From the NCBI RefSeq assembly GCF_000744815.1, contig NZ_JQMQ01000005.1:6095801-6159800 (forward strand): a stretch of DNA of 64,000 nt. Reading direction: 5' to 3'. The DNA comes from Phaeacidiphilus oryzae TH49. GTDB lineage: Bacteria; Actinomycetota; Actinomycetes; Streptomycetales; Streptomycetaceae. A model generated the notes under the pieces. The model did no database searches. It was not told the DNA's origin and saw only the letters and a list, made by a program, of their open reading frames with translations. Shown here piece after piece: positions 56,985-64,000 of this stretch. Each line of letters starts with the position of its first letter. The first letter of the stretch is position 1. A program made the translations under genes and the position numbers.

Positions 56985-58655
56985 TCAGCGCCGACCCGGG
57001 GCCAGGTAGACGATGTAGCTCCGCTGGCCGGGGGTGCCGGGGACGGGGTGGCGGGTCCAGTGGGGGCCGGACCGGGCGGTGGCGTAGGGCGGGACGGGGT
57101 CGGCGGGGTAGAGGAGGAGGGCGGTGGGTTCGCCGGTCGAGCGGGCGAGCAGCGCGGCCTGGGTGATGTCGGCGTCGTTGCCGGTGGTCTCGGCGGAGGA
57201 GCAGCGGGCGTAGTAGCCGAGCGGCTCGGCGTCCTCGCCGGTGAGGAGGCAGTGGCCGGGGGTGAGGCCCAGCCGGTGGAGCGCGGCGGCGACCCGCGCG
57301 TCGTCGGCGTGCTGGGCGGTGGTGGCCCGGGCCTGGCGGTACAGCACCAGGTACTGGCTGCCCAGTTGCGCGGCCAGGCCGAGGGCCAGCGCGGCGGCGG
57401 CCAGGGCGCGCCCGCGCCGGGTGGGCGCACCGGTCACCAGCCGGGCGAGCAGCGTCGCCGCCGGTATCGCCAGCAGCGCGTACGCGGGCAGCAGGAAGCG
57501 CGGCGCAGAGTAGGTGATCCCGAAGAGATAGGGGCAGGCCACCGTGAGCCCGCAGAGCGCGGGCAGCAGCGCCGGGGCCGTCCGCCCGGCCCGGCGGGCC
57601 GCCAGCACCCCGCCCGCCACCAGCAGGGGAAGCAGCAGCCACCAGGCGGTCAGGGCCGGCGGCGAGTGGTCCCAGCCGACCGTGCAGGGGCGGCAGAGCG
57701 TCGGCCCGTCCAGCGAGCGCAGCACGTCGCCGACGGCCCAGTGGAGTCCGAGGCCGCCCTCGTTGGCGCTGGACAGGTGCAGCCGCTCGCCGATGCCGCC
57801 GAACCGGGCGTACGCCTCGGCGATCCACTCGGCGGCGCCCGCGAGCAGCCCGCCGCCGACCGCGAGGAGCGGCGGCCCGCAGCGGCGGCGGCGCAGCAGG
57901 ACGGCCGCGACCGGGAGCGGGAGGGCCAGGAACGCGGCATCGCTCGGCCGCATCAGCGCGGCCAGCGCGAGCGCTGCGGCCAGGCCGGCCAGCGGCGCCC
58001 GCCGTGCGGGACCGGCCGCGCCCGCCGCGGTGAGGAAGCAGCCGACCGCGGCCAGCCCGCCGAAGGCGATCCAGAGGTTGGGCATCGCCTGCGGGCCGTA
58101 GTACTCGGCGATCCAGAGGGTGCCGAAGAGGAGCCCCGCCAGCGCGGTCACCCGGGTGTCCAGCAGCCGGCGCCAGGCGCACAGGGCGAGGAGCAGCCCC
58201 GCGCCGGAGAGCACCGCCAGATAGACCCGCAGCGCGGAGGTCGAGTCGGTCACCGCCGCGAGCGGGGCGACCAGGAGGGTGATCCCACGGGCCCGCGGGG
58301 CGCTGAAGAACTCGGCGGGGATCTGCGGGGCGACCTGGCTGACATAGACCGTCTCGTCCCAGCCGAGGCCCATCGAGACCGGTACGAAGGCCAGTTGGGA
58401 GGTGGTGAAGAGGGCGGCGACCGCGACCAGCCACCACAGCGAACCGCCGCCGGCGCCGTCGGGACCGGAGCCGGAACCCCCGGAGCCCGGGTCGCCGGCG
58501 GCGCCGCGGTCCGGCTCCGTCCGCCGCCCGTCACTCGGGAGGCCGGAGCCGGAGCCGGCGGGAACGACGAGGTTGGCGCTGATGGGAGGGGCCCTTCCTG
58601 GACCTGGAGCCGCGGCACGCGCTCGGCGCCTGACCGCGACACCCTCTCCCATCAA
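56985..58655 (-). CDS. GT-C-type membrane glycosyltransferase (GT39/ArnT-like)
   Basis: A 556-residue protein with a ~70-residue disordered N-terminus and about 11 membrane helices. An early WDE motif (GLGWDETVYVSQVAP) in the first extracytoplasmic loop is the acidic site of GT-C transferases using polyprenyl-phosphate sugars. A soluble C-terminal domain of ~100 residues follows (residues ~450-556). Acceptor unknown. A small membrane gene ends 34 bp upstream on the same strand. Confidence 0.8.
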   Translation of the reverse strand: MMGEGVAVRRRARAAAPGPGRAPPISANLVVPAGSGSGLPSDGRRTEPDRGAAGDPGSGGSGSGPDGAGGGSLWWLVAVAALFTTSQLAFVPVSMGLGWDETVYVSQVAPQIPAEFFSAPRARGITLLVAPLAAVTDSTSALRVYLAVLSGAGLLLALCAWRRLLDTRVTALAGLLFGTLWIAEYYGPQAMPNLWIAFGGLAAVGCFLTAAGAAGPARRAPLAGLAAALALAALMRPSDAAFLALPLPVAAVLLRRRRCGPPLLAVGGGLLAGAAEWIAEAYARFGGIGERLHLSSANEGGLGLHWAVGDVLRSLDGPTLCRPCTVGWDHSPPALTAWWLLLPLLVAGGVLAARRAGRTAPALLPALCGLTVACPYLFGITYSAPRFLLPAYALLAIPAATLLARLVTGAPTRRGRALAAAALALGLAAQLGSQYLVLYRQARATTAQHADDARVAAALHRLGLTPGHCLLTGEDAEPLGYYARCSSAETTGNDADITQAALLARSTGEPTALLLYPADPVPPYATARSGPHWTRHPVPGTPGQRSYIVYLAPGRR

Positions 58656-58689
58656 CCTGACATCCGGGTGAGCGGAAGGTCGGAAACTC

Positions 58690-58944
58690 TTATCGAACGA
58701 ATATCCTTACCCAGCTCATCCCTTCGCCGGCGCGGTGGGCGTCGCTGCGCGACTCCACGCCCGGGAGCCGGTGCGGGACCAGCTCCGGGGCGTTCGCCGT
58801 GCCGTTCGGCGAGGCCGCCACCCACAGCGCCCAGCCGGCGCAGAGCGCCGCGAGGCCGACCCAGAAGCCGATCCACCGCCAGCGCGCCAGCCCGCGCCGA
58901 CGCGGGCCCCTTCCACCGGCCGGGGTGGCGAGACGACGACGCAT
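58690..58944 (-). CDS. 84-residue single-TM small protein
   Basis: The N-terminus is Arg-rich (MRRRLATPAGGRGPRRRGL) and a hydrophobic helix follows (WIGFWVGLAALCAGWALWVAA), then a hydrophilic tail. AGGAGG is 11-12 nt upstream. It probably lies in an operon with the glycosyltransferase downstream and may be its partner. Real but low-information; codon position bias is consistent. Confidence 0.5.
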   Translation of the reverse strand: MRRRLATPAGGRGPRRRGLARWRWIGFWVGLAALCAGWALWVAASPNGTANAPELVPHRLPGVESRSDAHRAGEGMSWVRIFVR

Positions 58945-59102
58945 GAGGGGGCGCCTCCTGGAGCGGGCGGCGGGCAGACAGGTTCCGTTCCGTCACTGTT
59001 GGTGACGGTTATCACGCAACGTATCCGCGCTCCCGCTCGTACCTCGACCCCGGCTCGGCTGAACAGGTGTCAGCGAGCCCCGGCGGCCCCGGCCTGCGGC
59101 GC

Positions 59103-59444
59103 TCAGTCCGCGGTTCCGGCGGTGTCCGCCGAGTCGGCGGTGTTCGCGCAGCCGGCCACCCGGTACACGTGCTCCACGCGCGGAGCCCCGTCGAAGTACC
59201 GGCCGACCAGCTCGCGCCAGCGGGCGAAGCCCTCGGAACCCCGGAAGTCGACGGTGTGGGCCTCGACGGACTCCCACCCCACGACCAGCCGGTAGCGGGA
59301 GGGGAACTCCACGCTGCGCCGGAGCTGCACGCCCAGGCAGCCCTTCGCCGCCTCGAAGAGCGGCTGCGCCTCGGCGTACGCCGCTTCGAAGGCCTTCTCC
59401 TCGCCGGCGACGACGTCGATCTCGGCGATCTCCCACACGCTCAT
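59103..59444 (-). CDS. Antibiotic biosynthesis monooxygenase (ABM) domain protein
   Basis: A 113-residue protein with the ABM ferredoxin-like fold: MSVWEIAEIDVVAGEEKAFEAAYAEAQPLFEAAKGCLGVQLRRSVEFPSRY covers the first beta-alpha-beta, then VVGWESVEAHTVDFRGS. Members are dimeric, cofactor-free oxygenases or heme-degrading enzymes. The last ~16 residues (ADSADTAGTAD) are an acidic low-complexity tail. Upstream, 59445-59560, is a divergent gap with a TGATGATCGATGATCA near-palindrome. Confidence 0.82.
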   Translation of the reverse strand: MSVWEIAEIDVVAGEEKAFEAAYAEAQPLFEAAKGCLGVQLRRSVEFPSRYRLVVGWESVEAHTVDFRGSEGFARWRELVGRYFDGAPRVEHVYRVAGCANTADSADTAGTAD

Positions 59445-59560
59445 GGCTGCACGGTCCTTTGCTGCTCCGGGGACGGGACTGATGATCGATGATCAGCGGA
59501 TTGCGATGCTACGTCGTGCCGCGTCGCGACCGACACGGGCTCCGGCGGAGACTGGGGGGC

Positions 59561-59953
59561 ATGACGGTCAAGCTGAGGATGCAGGTGAAGCGGATCTACG
59601 ACGAGCCCGGGGAGGACGACGGCCGCCGCGTGCTGGTGGACAGGCTCTGGCCGCGCGGGATCTCCAAGGACCGGGCCGAGCTCGACGACTGGGCGAAGGA
59701 GCTCGCGCCCAGCAGCGAGCTGCGCGCCTGGTACCACCAGGACCGGGAGCAGCGCTACGACGAGTTCGCCGAGCGCTACCGCCAGGAGCTGGACACCCGC
59801 GAGCAGAATGAGCGCCTGGACTCGCTGCTCGACTCCGCCGACGACCCCGGGGTCCTCACCCTCCTCACTGCGGTCAAGGAGGACGACGAGCCCCGCAGCC
59901 ACGTCCCGATCCTCCTGGCGGTGCTCCAGGAGGCGGCGACGGGGGAGAAGTAG
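59561..59953 (+). CDS. DUF488 family protein
   Basis: A 130-residue DUF488 protein. It includes VKRIYDEPGEDDGRRVLVDRLWPRGISKDRAELDDWAKELAPSSELRAWYHQD, the hallmark of the YeaO-like group. The family is widespread and uncharacterised. GGGGGG is 1-2 nt upstream of the ATG and GGAG lies further back. Immediately after the stop is a 10-bp tandem repeat and the convergent Lrp gene. Confidence 0.92.
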   Translation: MTVKLRMQVKRIYDEPGEDDGRRVLVDRLWPRGISKDRAELDDWAKELAPSSELRAWYHQDREQRYDEFAERYRQELDTREQNERLDSLLDSADDPGVLTLLTAVKEDDEPRSHVPILLAVLQEAATGEK

Positions 59954-59957
59954 CATC

Positions 59958-60017
59958 AGCGGCCTGAAGCGGCCTGAAGCGGCCTGAAGCAACCCGAGGC
60001 GGCCCGAGGCGGCCCGG
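59958..60017 (+). repeat. Six 10-bp tandem units between convergent genes
   Basis: AGCGGCCTGA is repeated three times exactly, then three variants follow (AGCAACCCGA, GGCGGCCCGA, GGCGGCCCGG). The array fills the 68-bp gap between the DUF488 stop and the Lrp stop. It cannot form a strong hairpin, and its role is unknown. Confidence 0.8.
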
Positions 60018-60021
60018 CCCC

Positions 60022-60486
60022 TCATCCCTCCATCGGCTCGTCCGCGGTGATCGGCCGTCGGGGGAGGGGGCTGGAGTAGACGACGCTGGTGGTGATCGCG
60101 CCGAGGCTCGCGATCCGGCCGGTGACCTGCTCCAGATGGCGCATGGAGCGGGCGACGATCTTGAGGATGAAGCAGTCCTCGCCGGTCACGTGGTGGGCCT
60201 CGATGACCTCCGGGGTGGTGTCCAGGAGGTCGTGGAAGGGCTTGTAGTTGCCGTGCGGATAGCGCAGCCGGGCGAAGGCCATCACGGTGAGGCCGAGCCG
60301 CTCCGGGTCCACGACGGCGGAGTAGCCGGCGATGATCCCGCTCTCCTCCAGTCGGCGGACCCGCTCGGTGACGGCGCTGGCGGACATCGAGACGGTGCGG
60401 GCGAGTTCGGTGTAGCCGGCCCGGCCGTGCTTCTGCAGGGCGTCGAGGATGCGGAGATCGGTGGCGTCCGGGGAAACGGCGGTCAT
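60022..60486 (-). CDS. Lrp/AsnC-family transcriptional regulator
   Basis: A 154-residue Lrp/AsnC protein: HTH at residues ~10-50 (LDALQKHGRAGYTELARTVSMSASAVTERVRRLEESGII), linker, then the RAM domain (FARLRYPHGNYKPFHDLLDTTPEVIEAHHVTGEDCFILKIVA). It probably senses an amino acid. It is divergent from the rhodanese gene and is the likely regulator of it, as in many actinomycetes where these two genes are paired. Confidence 0.92.
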   Translation of the reverse strand: MTAVSPDATDLRILDALQKHGRAGYTELARTVSMSASAVTERVRRLEESGIIAGYSAVVDPERLGLTVMAFARLRYPHGNYKPFHDLLDTTPEVIEAHHVTGEDCFILKIVARSMRHLEQVTGRIASLGAITTSVVYSSPLPRRPITADEPMEG

Positions 60487-60566
60487 GCCGGGAATCTGCC
60501 GGGGAATCGGCGCCGGATCAAGGGGTTCGGCGTGTGATCTCCGTTCCGCGTCGGGGAGCGGGGCCG

Positions 60567-60572
60567 TAGCGT
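60567..60572 (+). promoter_or_regulatory. -10 box of the rhodanese gene (leaderless)
   Basis: TAGCGT lies 7 nt before the ATG at 60580, so the start codon is at or near the first transcribed base. No clear -35 was found. Confidence 0.4.
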
Positions 60573-60579
60573 TTCCGGC

Positions 60580-61056
60580 ATGACGATCACAGCTGCCAGT
60601 CCCGCCCTGCGGACCCCGCCCGCGGCGCCCGCCGAGGCCGCCGCCTTCTTCGCCTCGCGCCTCGCCTTCCAGGCCGACGTCGCCGACGTGCAGGCCTCAG
60701 TGGCCTCCGGCCGCCCCGGCTTCGTCCTGGTGGACTCGCGCGGCCAGGAGGCCTGGGACCAGGGCCACGTCCCCGGTGCCGTCCACCTTCCCACCGCCGA
60801 GATCCCGGAGCGGGCCGCCGAACTCCTCGACCCCGCCGTACCGGTGATCACCTACTGCTGGGGCCCCGGCTGCGACGGAGCCACCCGCGCGGCCCTCGCC
60901 CTGGCCCAACTCGGGTACCGGGTCAAGGAGATGATCGGGGGCATCGAGTACTGGACCCGGGAGGGCTTCCCGGTCGAGACGGCGACCGCCGGCGTCCGCG
61001 CCCGGCCGGCGGACCCGCTCGTCGCCCCGACCGGTGGGGACGGCTGCGGCTGCTGA
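60580..61056 (+). CDS. Rhodanese-like sulfurtransferase with a C-terminal CGC tail
   Basis: A 158-residue rhodanese domain protein. VDSRGQEAWDQGHVPGAVHLP is the N-terminal motif. The active-site loop is CWGPGCDGATR with Cys93 as the sulfur acceptor and Cys98 five residues on. The chain ends GDGCGC, an added Cys pair. It would move sulfane sulfur or detoxify thiols. It is divergent from an Lrp/AsnC regulator; the sulfur-linked leader region at 62 kb lies a gene away. Confidence 0.92.
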   Translation: MTITAASPALRTPPAAPAEAAAFFASRLAFQADVADVQASVASGRPGFVLVDSRGQEAWDQGHVPGAVHLPTAEIPERAAELLDPAVPVITYCWGPGCDGATRAALALAQLGYRVKEMIGGIEYWTREGFPVETATAGVRARPADPLVAPTGGDGCGC

Positions 61057-61096
61057 GCGCTGCGACCGCCGAGGGGCGGCGGCGTCGCCGGGCGCC

Positions 61097-61924
61097 TCAG
61101 CGGCGCTCGTAGGGGATCTGCTCGCCGGCCTCGATCGGCAGCGGGAGGCGGTTCTCGGCGGGCGGCAGGGGGCAGGTGGCGAAGTCGGTGTAGGCGCAGG
61201 GGAGGTTGACCGCCCGGTTGAAGTCCAGCACCACCGTGCCGTCGGCGGCGGGCGCGGGGATGGAGAGCGAGCGGTTGGCGGCGTAGGTGGTCACCCCCGA
61301 GGTGGCGTCGGTGAAGAGCACCAGCAGGCTGCCGGGGGCGTGGCCGTCGAACGCGGTCAGGCTCAACTCCTGTCCTTCCAGGGTGAATTCGATCCGCCCC
61401 GGGGCCTGGTAGACGTGCTGGAGGCCCTCGACCGCCGCGCCGACGGTGGTCGGGCGCGGCTCGTCGAACGGCGTGTACCGGCCGGTCACCGCCCAGCGGG
61501 GGTCGGGGGCGTAGGCGGGGGTGCCGCGGTAGTCGGCGCGCAGGGGGTGGTCCGGGTGGCGGGGGCGGACGATGTCCTGGCCGCCGCGGCGGGCGACCTC
61601 GATCACCGCGTCGCCCCAGACCGCCTGGACGCCGCCGCGCTCGGGGACGGGCCCGAAGGCGTGCCGGCCGCGGACGGGGGCGCCGTCGACGAGGAGCTCC
61701 TCGCCTTCGCCGAGCTCCACGACGACGCCCTCGTCGTCCGTGGACCAGAGGCCGGGGGCGCCGGGGATGGGCTGCGGCTCGGCCGTCGGCCAGTGGAGGC
61801 CGGTGACGGCGAGGAAGCCGTGGGCGTCGGCACGGACCTCCTCGTGGCGGCGGTGCCAGGCCTCCCAGTCGGCGGCGAAGGCGGTGGCGGGGGCGGCGGT
61901 GGCGGAAACCTGATGAGTGGTCAT
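61097..61924 (-). CDS. DUF1684 domain protein
   Basis: A 275-residue DUF1684 protein: FAADWEAWHRRHEEVRADAHGFLAVTGLHW, GRYTPFDEPRPTTVGAAVEG, and DFNRAVNLPCAYTDFATCPLPPAENRLPLPIEAGE near the C-terminus are typical. The family is uncharacterised and widespread in actinobacteria and bacteroidetes. GGGAAG lies 5-6 nt upstream. A Cys-leader-like element 117 bp upstream on the same strand may control it. Confidence 0.9.
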   Translation of the reverse strand: MTTHQVSATAAPATAFAADWEAWHRRHEEVRADAHGFLAVTGLHWPTAEPQPIPGAPGLWSTDDEGVVVELGEGEELLVDGAPVRGRHAFGPVPERGGVQAVWGDAVIEVARRGGQDIVRPRHPDHPLRADYRGTPAYAPDPRWAVTGRYTPFDEPRPTTVGAAVEGLQHVYQAPGRIEFTLEGQELSLTAFDGHAPGSLLVLFTDATSGVTTYAANRSLSIPAPAADGTVVLDFNRAVNLPCAYTDFATCPLPPAENRLPLPIEAGEQIPYERR

Positions 61925-62040
61925 GAGTCTTCCCTGGAGGTGGGGTTGATGACGCGATGGGGGCCGGGGCCGAGGCCTTGGGTCTCCGGCCGGAGGGCCT
62001 GCGGCCGGGCAGGAGCTCGTGCCGGTGGTGGCGGGGCCGG

Positions 62041-62112
62041 TCAGGGCCGACAGAGCGAGGCGGCGACACGGAGGAGATCGACGTGCCGGCGGGAGCGGAG
62101 GCGGAGGGGGCA
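62041..62112 (-). CDS. Cys-type leader peptide, start apparently displaced by a frameshift
   Basis: The C-terminal 16 residues RRHVDLLRVAASLCRP followed by a stop match the actinobacterial putative leader-peptide consensus (R-R-H-V/I-D-L-x-R-x-x-S-x-x-C-R). No ATG or GTG is in frame nearby. A GTG at 62113-62111 is one base out of frame, because the five-G run at 62106-62110 is one longer than needed; with one fewer base it would give a 23-residue leader. This may be a sequencing error or a decayed leader. Confidence 0.45.
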   Translation of the reverse strand, partial: CPLRLRSRRHVDLLRVAASLCRP

Positions 62113-62547
62113 CCGGGGGCGATCGTCGCCGGGGCTGAACGCCGCACCGCCACTGCCATCGCCTTCACCGCCCTCACCGTTCGGCCCGCCGAATCGGGCG
62201 CCGTCGAGACGTGCAACCCCGGGCCGCCGCGAGCCATTCCACGCTGCCGCTGCCGCTGCGCCGCCGATGCCGGACGCGATCGAAAGGTAGGCACGGCGGC
62301 CGAGGGCTGTCAACGGCGGGTGCCCGGGCGCGAGCCGGGGCCGCCTTGCTGCTCAACGCGTGCTTGACGGCCCGGCGGAGGGTGTTCAGACTGGTCCGGA
62401 CGGTCACGACAGTCAGCGCCCGCCGCCACGGCGGGTAATCGGCCCCGGCCCGCTGACGGGCAACCCTTCCACCGCGACGGGGTGCCCCGGGTGACGACCG
62501 GGTTCCGCCGAAGCGGCGGGGCAAGCGCGACGACGGGATCGGTGGAG

Positions 62548-62670
62548 ATGGCCGGCAGGGGCAGCGGCAGGGCTCGTGAAGCCCGCAGGCCACTCGTCCG
62601 TTCGGTCCTCACCCGCCGCCTCCACATCGATCTGCTGCGGGTCTGCAGCGCGTTCGGCAGAGCGGGCTGA
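62548..62670 (+). CDS. Cys-type leader peptide, plus strand
   Basis: A 40-residue open frame ends VLTRRLHIDLLRVCSAFGRAG, again the leader-peptide signature but with the usual final Cys replaced (Cys is at RVC instead). The ATG at 62548 is preceded by GGTGGAG directly, so the true start is uncertain. Two small hairpins follow the stop and the GST-like gene lies 195 bp downstream. Confidence 0.5.
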   Translation: MAGRGSGRAREARRPLVRSVLTRRLHIDLLRVCSAFGRAG

Positions 62671-62702
62671 CGCCGAGCTCCGGCGGCGCACCCCGTCCGG
62701 GG
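62671..62702 (+). promoter_or_regulatory. Hairpins directly after the plus-strand leader
   Basis: CGCCG-AGCTC-CGGCG (62671-62685) and CCCC-GTCC-GGGG (62691-62702) follow the leader stop immediately and could act in attenuation of the downstream gene. Confidence 0.35.
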
Positions 62703-62864
62703 CACAGCGCCGCTCCGGCCACCGTCACCACCACCGCCTCGGCGTCGGCCGCCTCGGCCTGAGCGGCAGCCGCAGTCGCGCCCCGCCCCATGCCCCCACC
62801 TCGTCCTCGCGCCTCCTCGGCGGCCGACAGCGCCGCCGGGACGCGCCCTGCCCTGGAGAGAGCC

Positions 62865-63665
62865 ATGCCCGAGTCCCTGCTCGACGCCGCCTCGTCCACC
62901 GCCCGCTTCCGCGACCGGATCGGCGCCGGCGACGCCCCCGACCCCCACCGCTACCAGCTCTACCTGCGCCTCGGCTGTCCGGGCTCACTCCGGGTCTCGA
63001 TCACCCTCGAACTGCTGGGCCTCCACGAGGCCATCGCCACCACGCCGCTGACCCCCGCGTCGAAGACCGTCACCGCGGACCAGGCGCTGCTCCGCCGCGC
63101 CTACGAGTCCACCCAGCACCACTACGCCGGCCCCCTCAGTGTCCCCGCGCTCTGCGACCGCTGGAGCGGGCGGGTGGTGAGCAACCATGTGCCGGACATC
63201 CTGGACGACCTCGCGGACCGTTTCGCCGCCGCCGCTCCGAAGCCCCAGGGCGGCGGGCGCGTCCTGCCGCTCCGCCCGGCCGCGCTGGCCGGCGACATAG
63301 CCGAACTGCGGACCCTCCTCGACGGGTCCGTCACCCAGTCGGCCCGCCGGGCCGCCCTCGCTCAGGGGACGCGCCGCCGCGAGGAGGCGCTGCGGACGCT
63401 GCTGGGCGCCCTGGACGAACTCGACCGCCGCCTCGCCGCCCACGGTCAGGAGTACGCGCTCGGCAGCGAACTCACCGCCGCGGACGTCGACTTGTGGTCG
63501 GCCCTGGTCGGCCTGCGCACCGCCAGGCTGAGCCGCCGCGGGGGCGACGGCGCCGACACCGAGGCGGCCAGGAGGACCATCGACGGCCACCACCGCCTCT
63601 GGTCCTACGTCGACCGGGTCACCGCCGCCCACCCGGCCTTCCGGGCCGCCGCGCGGGCGAACTGA
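62865..63665 (+). CDS. Glutathionyl-hydroquinone-reductase-like (ECM4/Xi-class) GST-fold protein
   Basis: A 266-residue GST-fold protein. YQLYLRLGCPGSLRVSI replaces the YqjG/ECM4 motif ACPWAHR, keeping the catalytic Cys-Pro but losing the Trp. VPALCDRWSGRVVSNHVPDILDDL matches the cis-Pro region. The C-terminal helical domain includes ELTAADVDLWSALVGLRT. Actinomycetes use mycothiol rather than glutathione, so the thiol partner is uncertain. GGAGAG is 5 nt upstream. It lies downstream of a Cys-type leader. Confidence 0.85.
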   Translation: MPESLLDAASSTARFRDRIGAGDAPDPHRYQLYLRLGCPGSLRVSITLELLGLHEAIATTPLTPASKTVTADQALLRRAYESTQHHYAGPLSVPALCDRWSGRVVSNHVPDILDDLADRFAAAAPKPQGGGRVLPLRPAALAGDIAELRTLLDGSVTQSARRAALAQGTRRREEALRTLLGALDELDRRLAAHGQEYALGSELTAADVDLWSALVGLRTARLSRRGGDGADTEAARRTIDGHHRLWSYVDRVTAAHPAFRAAARAN

Positions 63666-63672
63666 GTACTCG

Positions 63673-64000
63673 TCAACTTCCTTGTGGCACACGCAGTGCC
63701 GCCGCGACCGAGCGGAAGAACGCGGCATGGGCGGCGGCGCTGCACGGCGTCTCCGGGCTCCACGGCACCACCCGGGCCGCCGAGGTCAGCTCCGTCCAGC
63801 CCGGGGAGTCGCTCGGGCTGGGCGCGGCGTTGACCCGGGTGTCGGCGAGGATGACCGCCGCCCGGTCGGCCCACTCCGCCGCGGCCGACCAGGTGGTCTC
63901 CGCCCAGCTCGCGCCCGGGCCCGGCGGCGGCTCCGGCAGCAGGACGCCGAGCTCGGAGAGCCGGTGGAGCTCCGGCCAGGAGTGCGGCCGGGCCGCGTAG
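63673..64000 (-). CDS. Iron-siderophore-type ABC substrate-binding protein, partial C-terminus
   Basis: Only the last ~108 residues are present; the gene continues beyond the right edge. The read-through ends with RPHSWPELHRLSELGVLLPEPPPG, WAETTWSAAAEWADRAAVILAD, and VVPWSPETPCSAAAHAAFFRSVAAALR, the pattern of the class III (Fe3+-siderophore/B12) periplasmic binding domain. It would deliver iron chelate to an ABC permease. Its stop lies only 7 bp from the convergent GST-like stop. Confidence 0.75.
   Translation of the reverse strand, partial: YAARPHSWPELHRLSELGVLLPEPPPGPGASWAETTWSAAAEWADRAAVILADTRVNAAPSPSDSPGWTELTSAARVVPWSPETPCSAAAHAAFFRSVAAALRVPQGS

Larger units (their letters stand above)
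61925..62864. other. 940-bp intergenic region with two leader-peptide-like elements
   Basis: Between DUF1684 (minus) and the GST-like gene (plus) I find no full gene. It holds one leader-like element on each strand (62041-62112 and 62548-62670), hairpins after the plus-strand one, and otherwise Arg/Ala-rich noise frames. Confidence 0.6.

Noticed and set aside
59490-59510. TGATGATCGATGATCA near 59490 as an operator
   Set aside because: It is an imperfect palindrome made mainly of a duplicated GATGATC and is not centred on a promoter box I can define.
1-64000. Mobile element, prophage or genomic island
   Set aside because: I saw no transposase, integrase, tRNA-linked attachment site, terminal inverted repeats or clear base-composition shift.

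Overview
The window is chromosomal DNA of a very G+C-rich actinomycete, most likely Streptomyces or a close relative in the Streptomycetaceae. The evidence is the strong third-position G/C bias, frequent GTG starts, ATGA/GTGA stop-start overlaps, many starts 6-7 nt downstream of a TAnnnT -10 box (leaderless mRNAs), and copies of the GGGGCGCGGGGAACTGCGCG intergenic element common in Streptomyces. I see no rRNA, tRNA, CRISPR array, insertion sequence or phage gene. It reads as ordinary chromosome with many small accessory transcription units.

Layout. 0-6 kb, all minus strand: a copper-chaperone/His-motif pair, an alpha/beta hydrolase, a CDF zinc exporter and an FHA-FHA-ABC exporter. 6-10 kb: a TetR repressor divergent from an FAD monooxygenase with two matched operators, then a GNAT and a YigZ-type protein. 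10-15 kb: a ketosynthase, a translationally coupled phosphotriesterase-like amidohydrolase and acyl-CoA ligase, a 59-aa small protein and a four-copy ~104-bp repeat. 15-31 kb: GNAT, secreted phosphoesterase plus lipoprotein, M20 hydrolase/DUF3311/Na+ symporter operon, MarR plus MFS, a Cys-rich unknown pair, hydrolase, DHA2 exporter, PLP dehydratase, lipoprotein phosphoesterase, and TetR divergent from two small membrane proteins. 31-44 kb: gamma carbonic anhydrase, a GAF-GAF-SpoIIE-HATPase switch protein, asparagine synthetase, a BNR-repeat protein, a Gly-rich lipoprotein/membrane pair, P450, an MHS transporter and an SDR-type epimerase.

44-54 kb is the clearest functional block: GMC (cholesterol-oxidase-like) oxidoreductase and FadD15-like acyl-CoA synthetase (minus); FadA2-like thiolase divergent from FabG4-like reductase, MaoC/HtdX hydratase, SCP2 carrier and acyl-CoA dehydrogenase (plus). 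It encodes activation and beta-oxidation of a fatty or steroid-like acyl chain. The thiolase/reductase promoter carries two tandem TTAC-N6-GTAA palindromes. 54-64 kb holds a GAF-ANTAR protein with a 61-aa partner, small unknowns, VOC, GNAT, a GT-C-like membrane protein, an ABM monooxygenase, DUF488, Lrp/AsnC divergent from a rhodanese, DUF1684, a glutathionyl-hydroquinone-reductase-like protein, and the end of an iron-type substrate-binding protein. Between DUF1684 and the GST-like gene lie two oppositely oriented sequences resembling the short Cys-type leader peptides of actinobacterial sulfur genes.

Regulation is the most informative layer. Several promoters show paired dyads at the expected positions (6.8, 21.4, 30.8, 41.6, 44.3 and 49.7 kb), some beside an obvious regulator gene and some without one in the window. 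All family names come from recognising the translated proteins; no database search was run.
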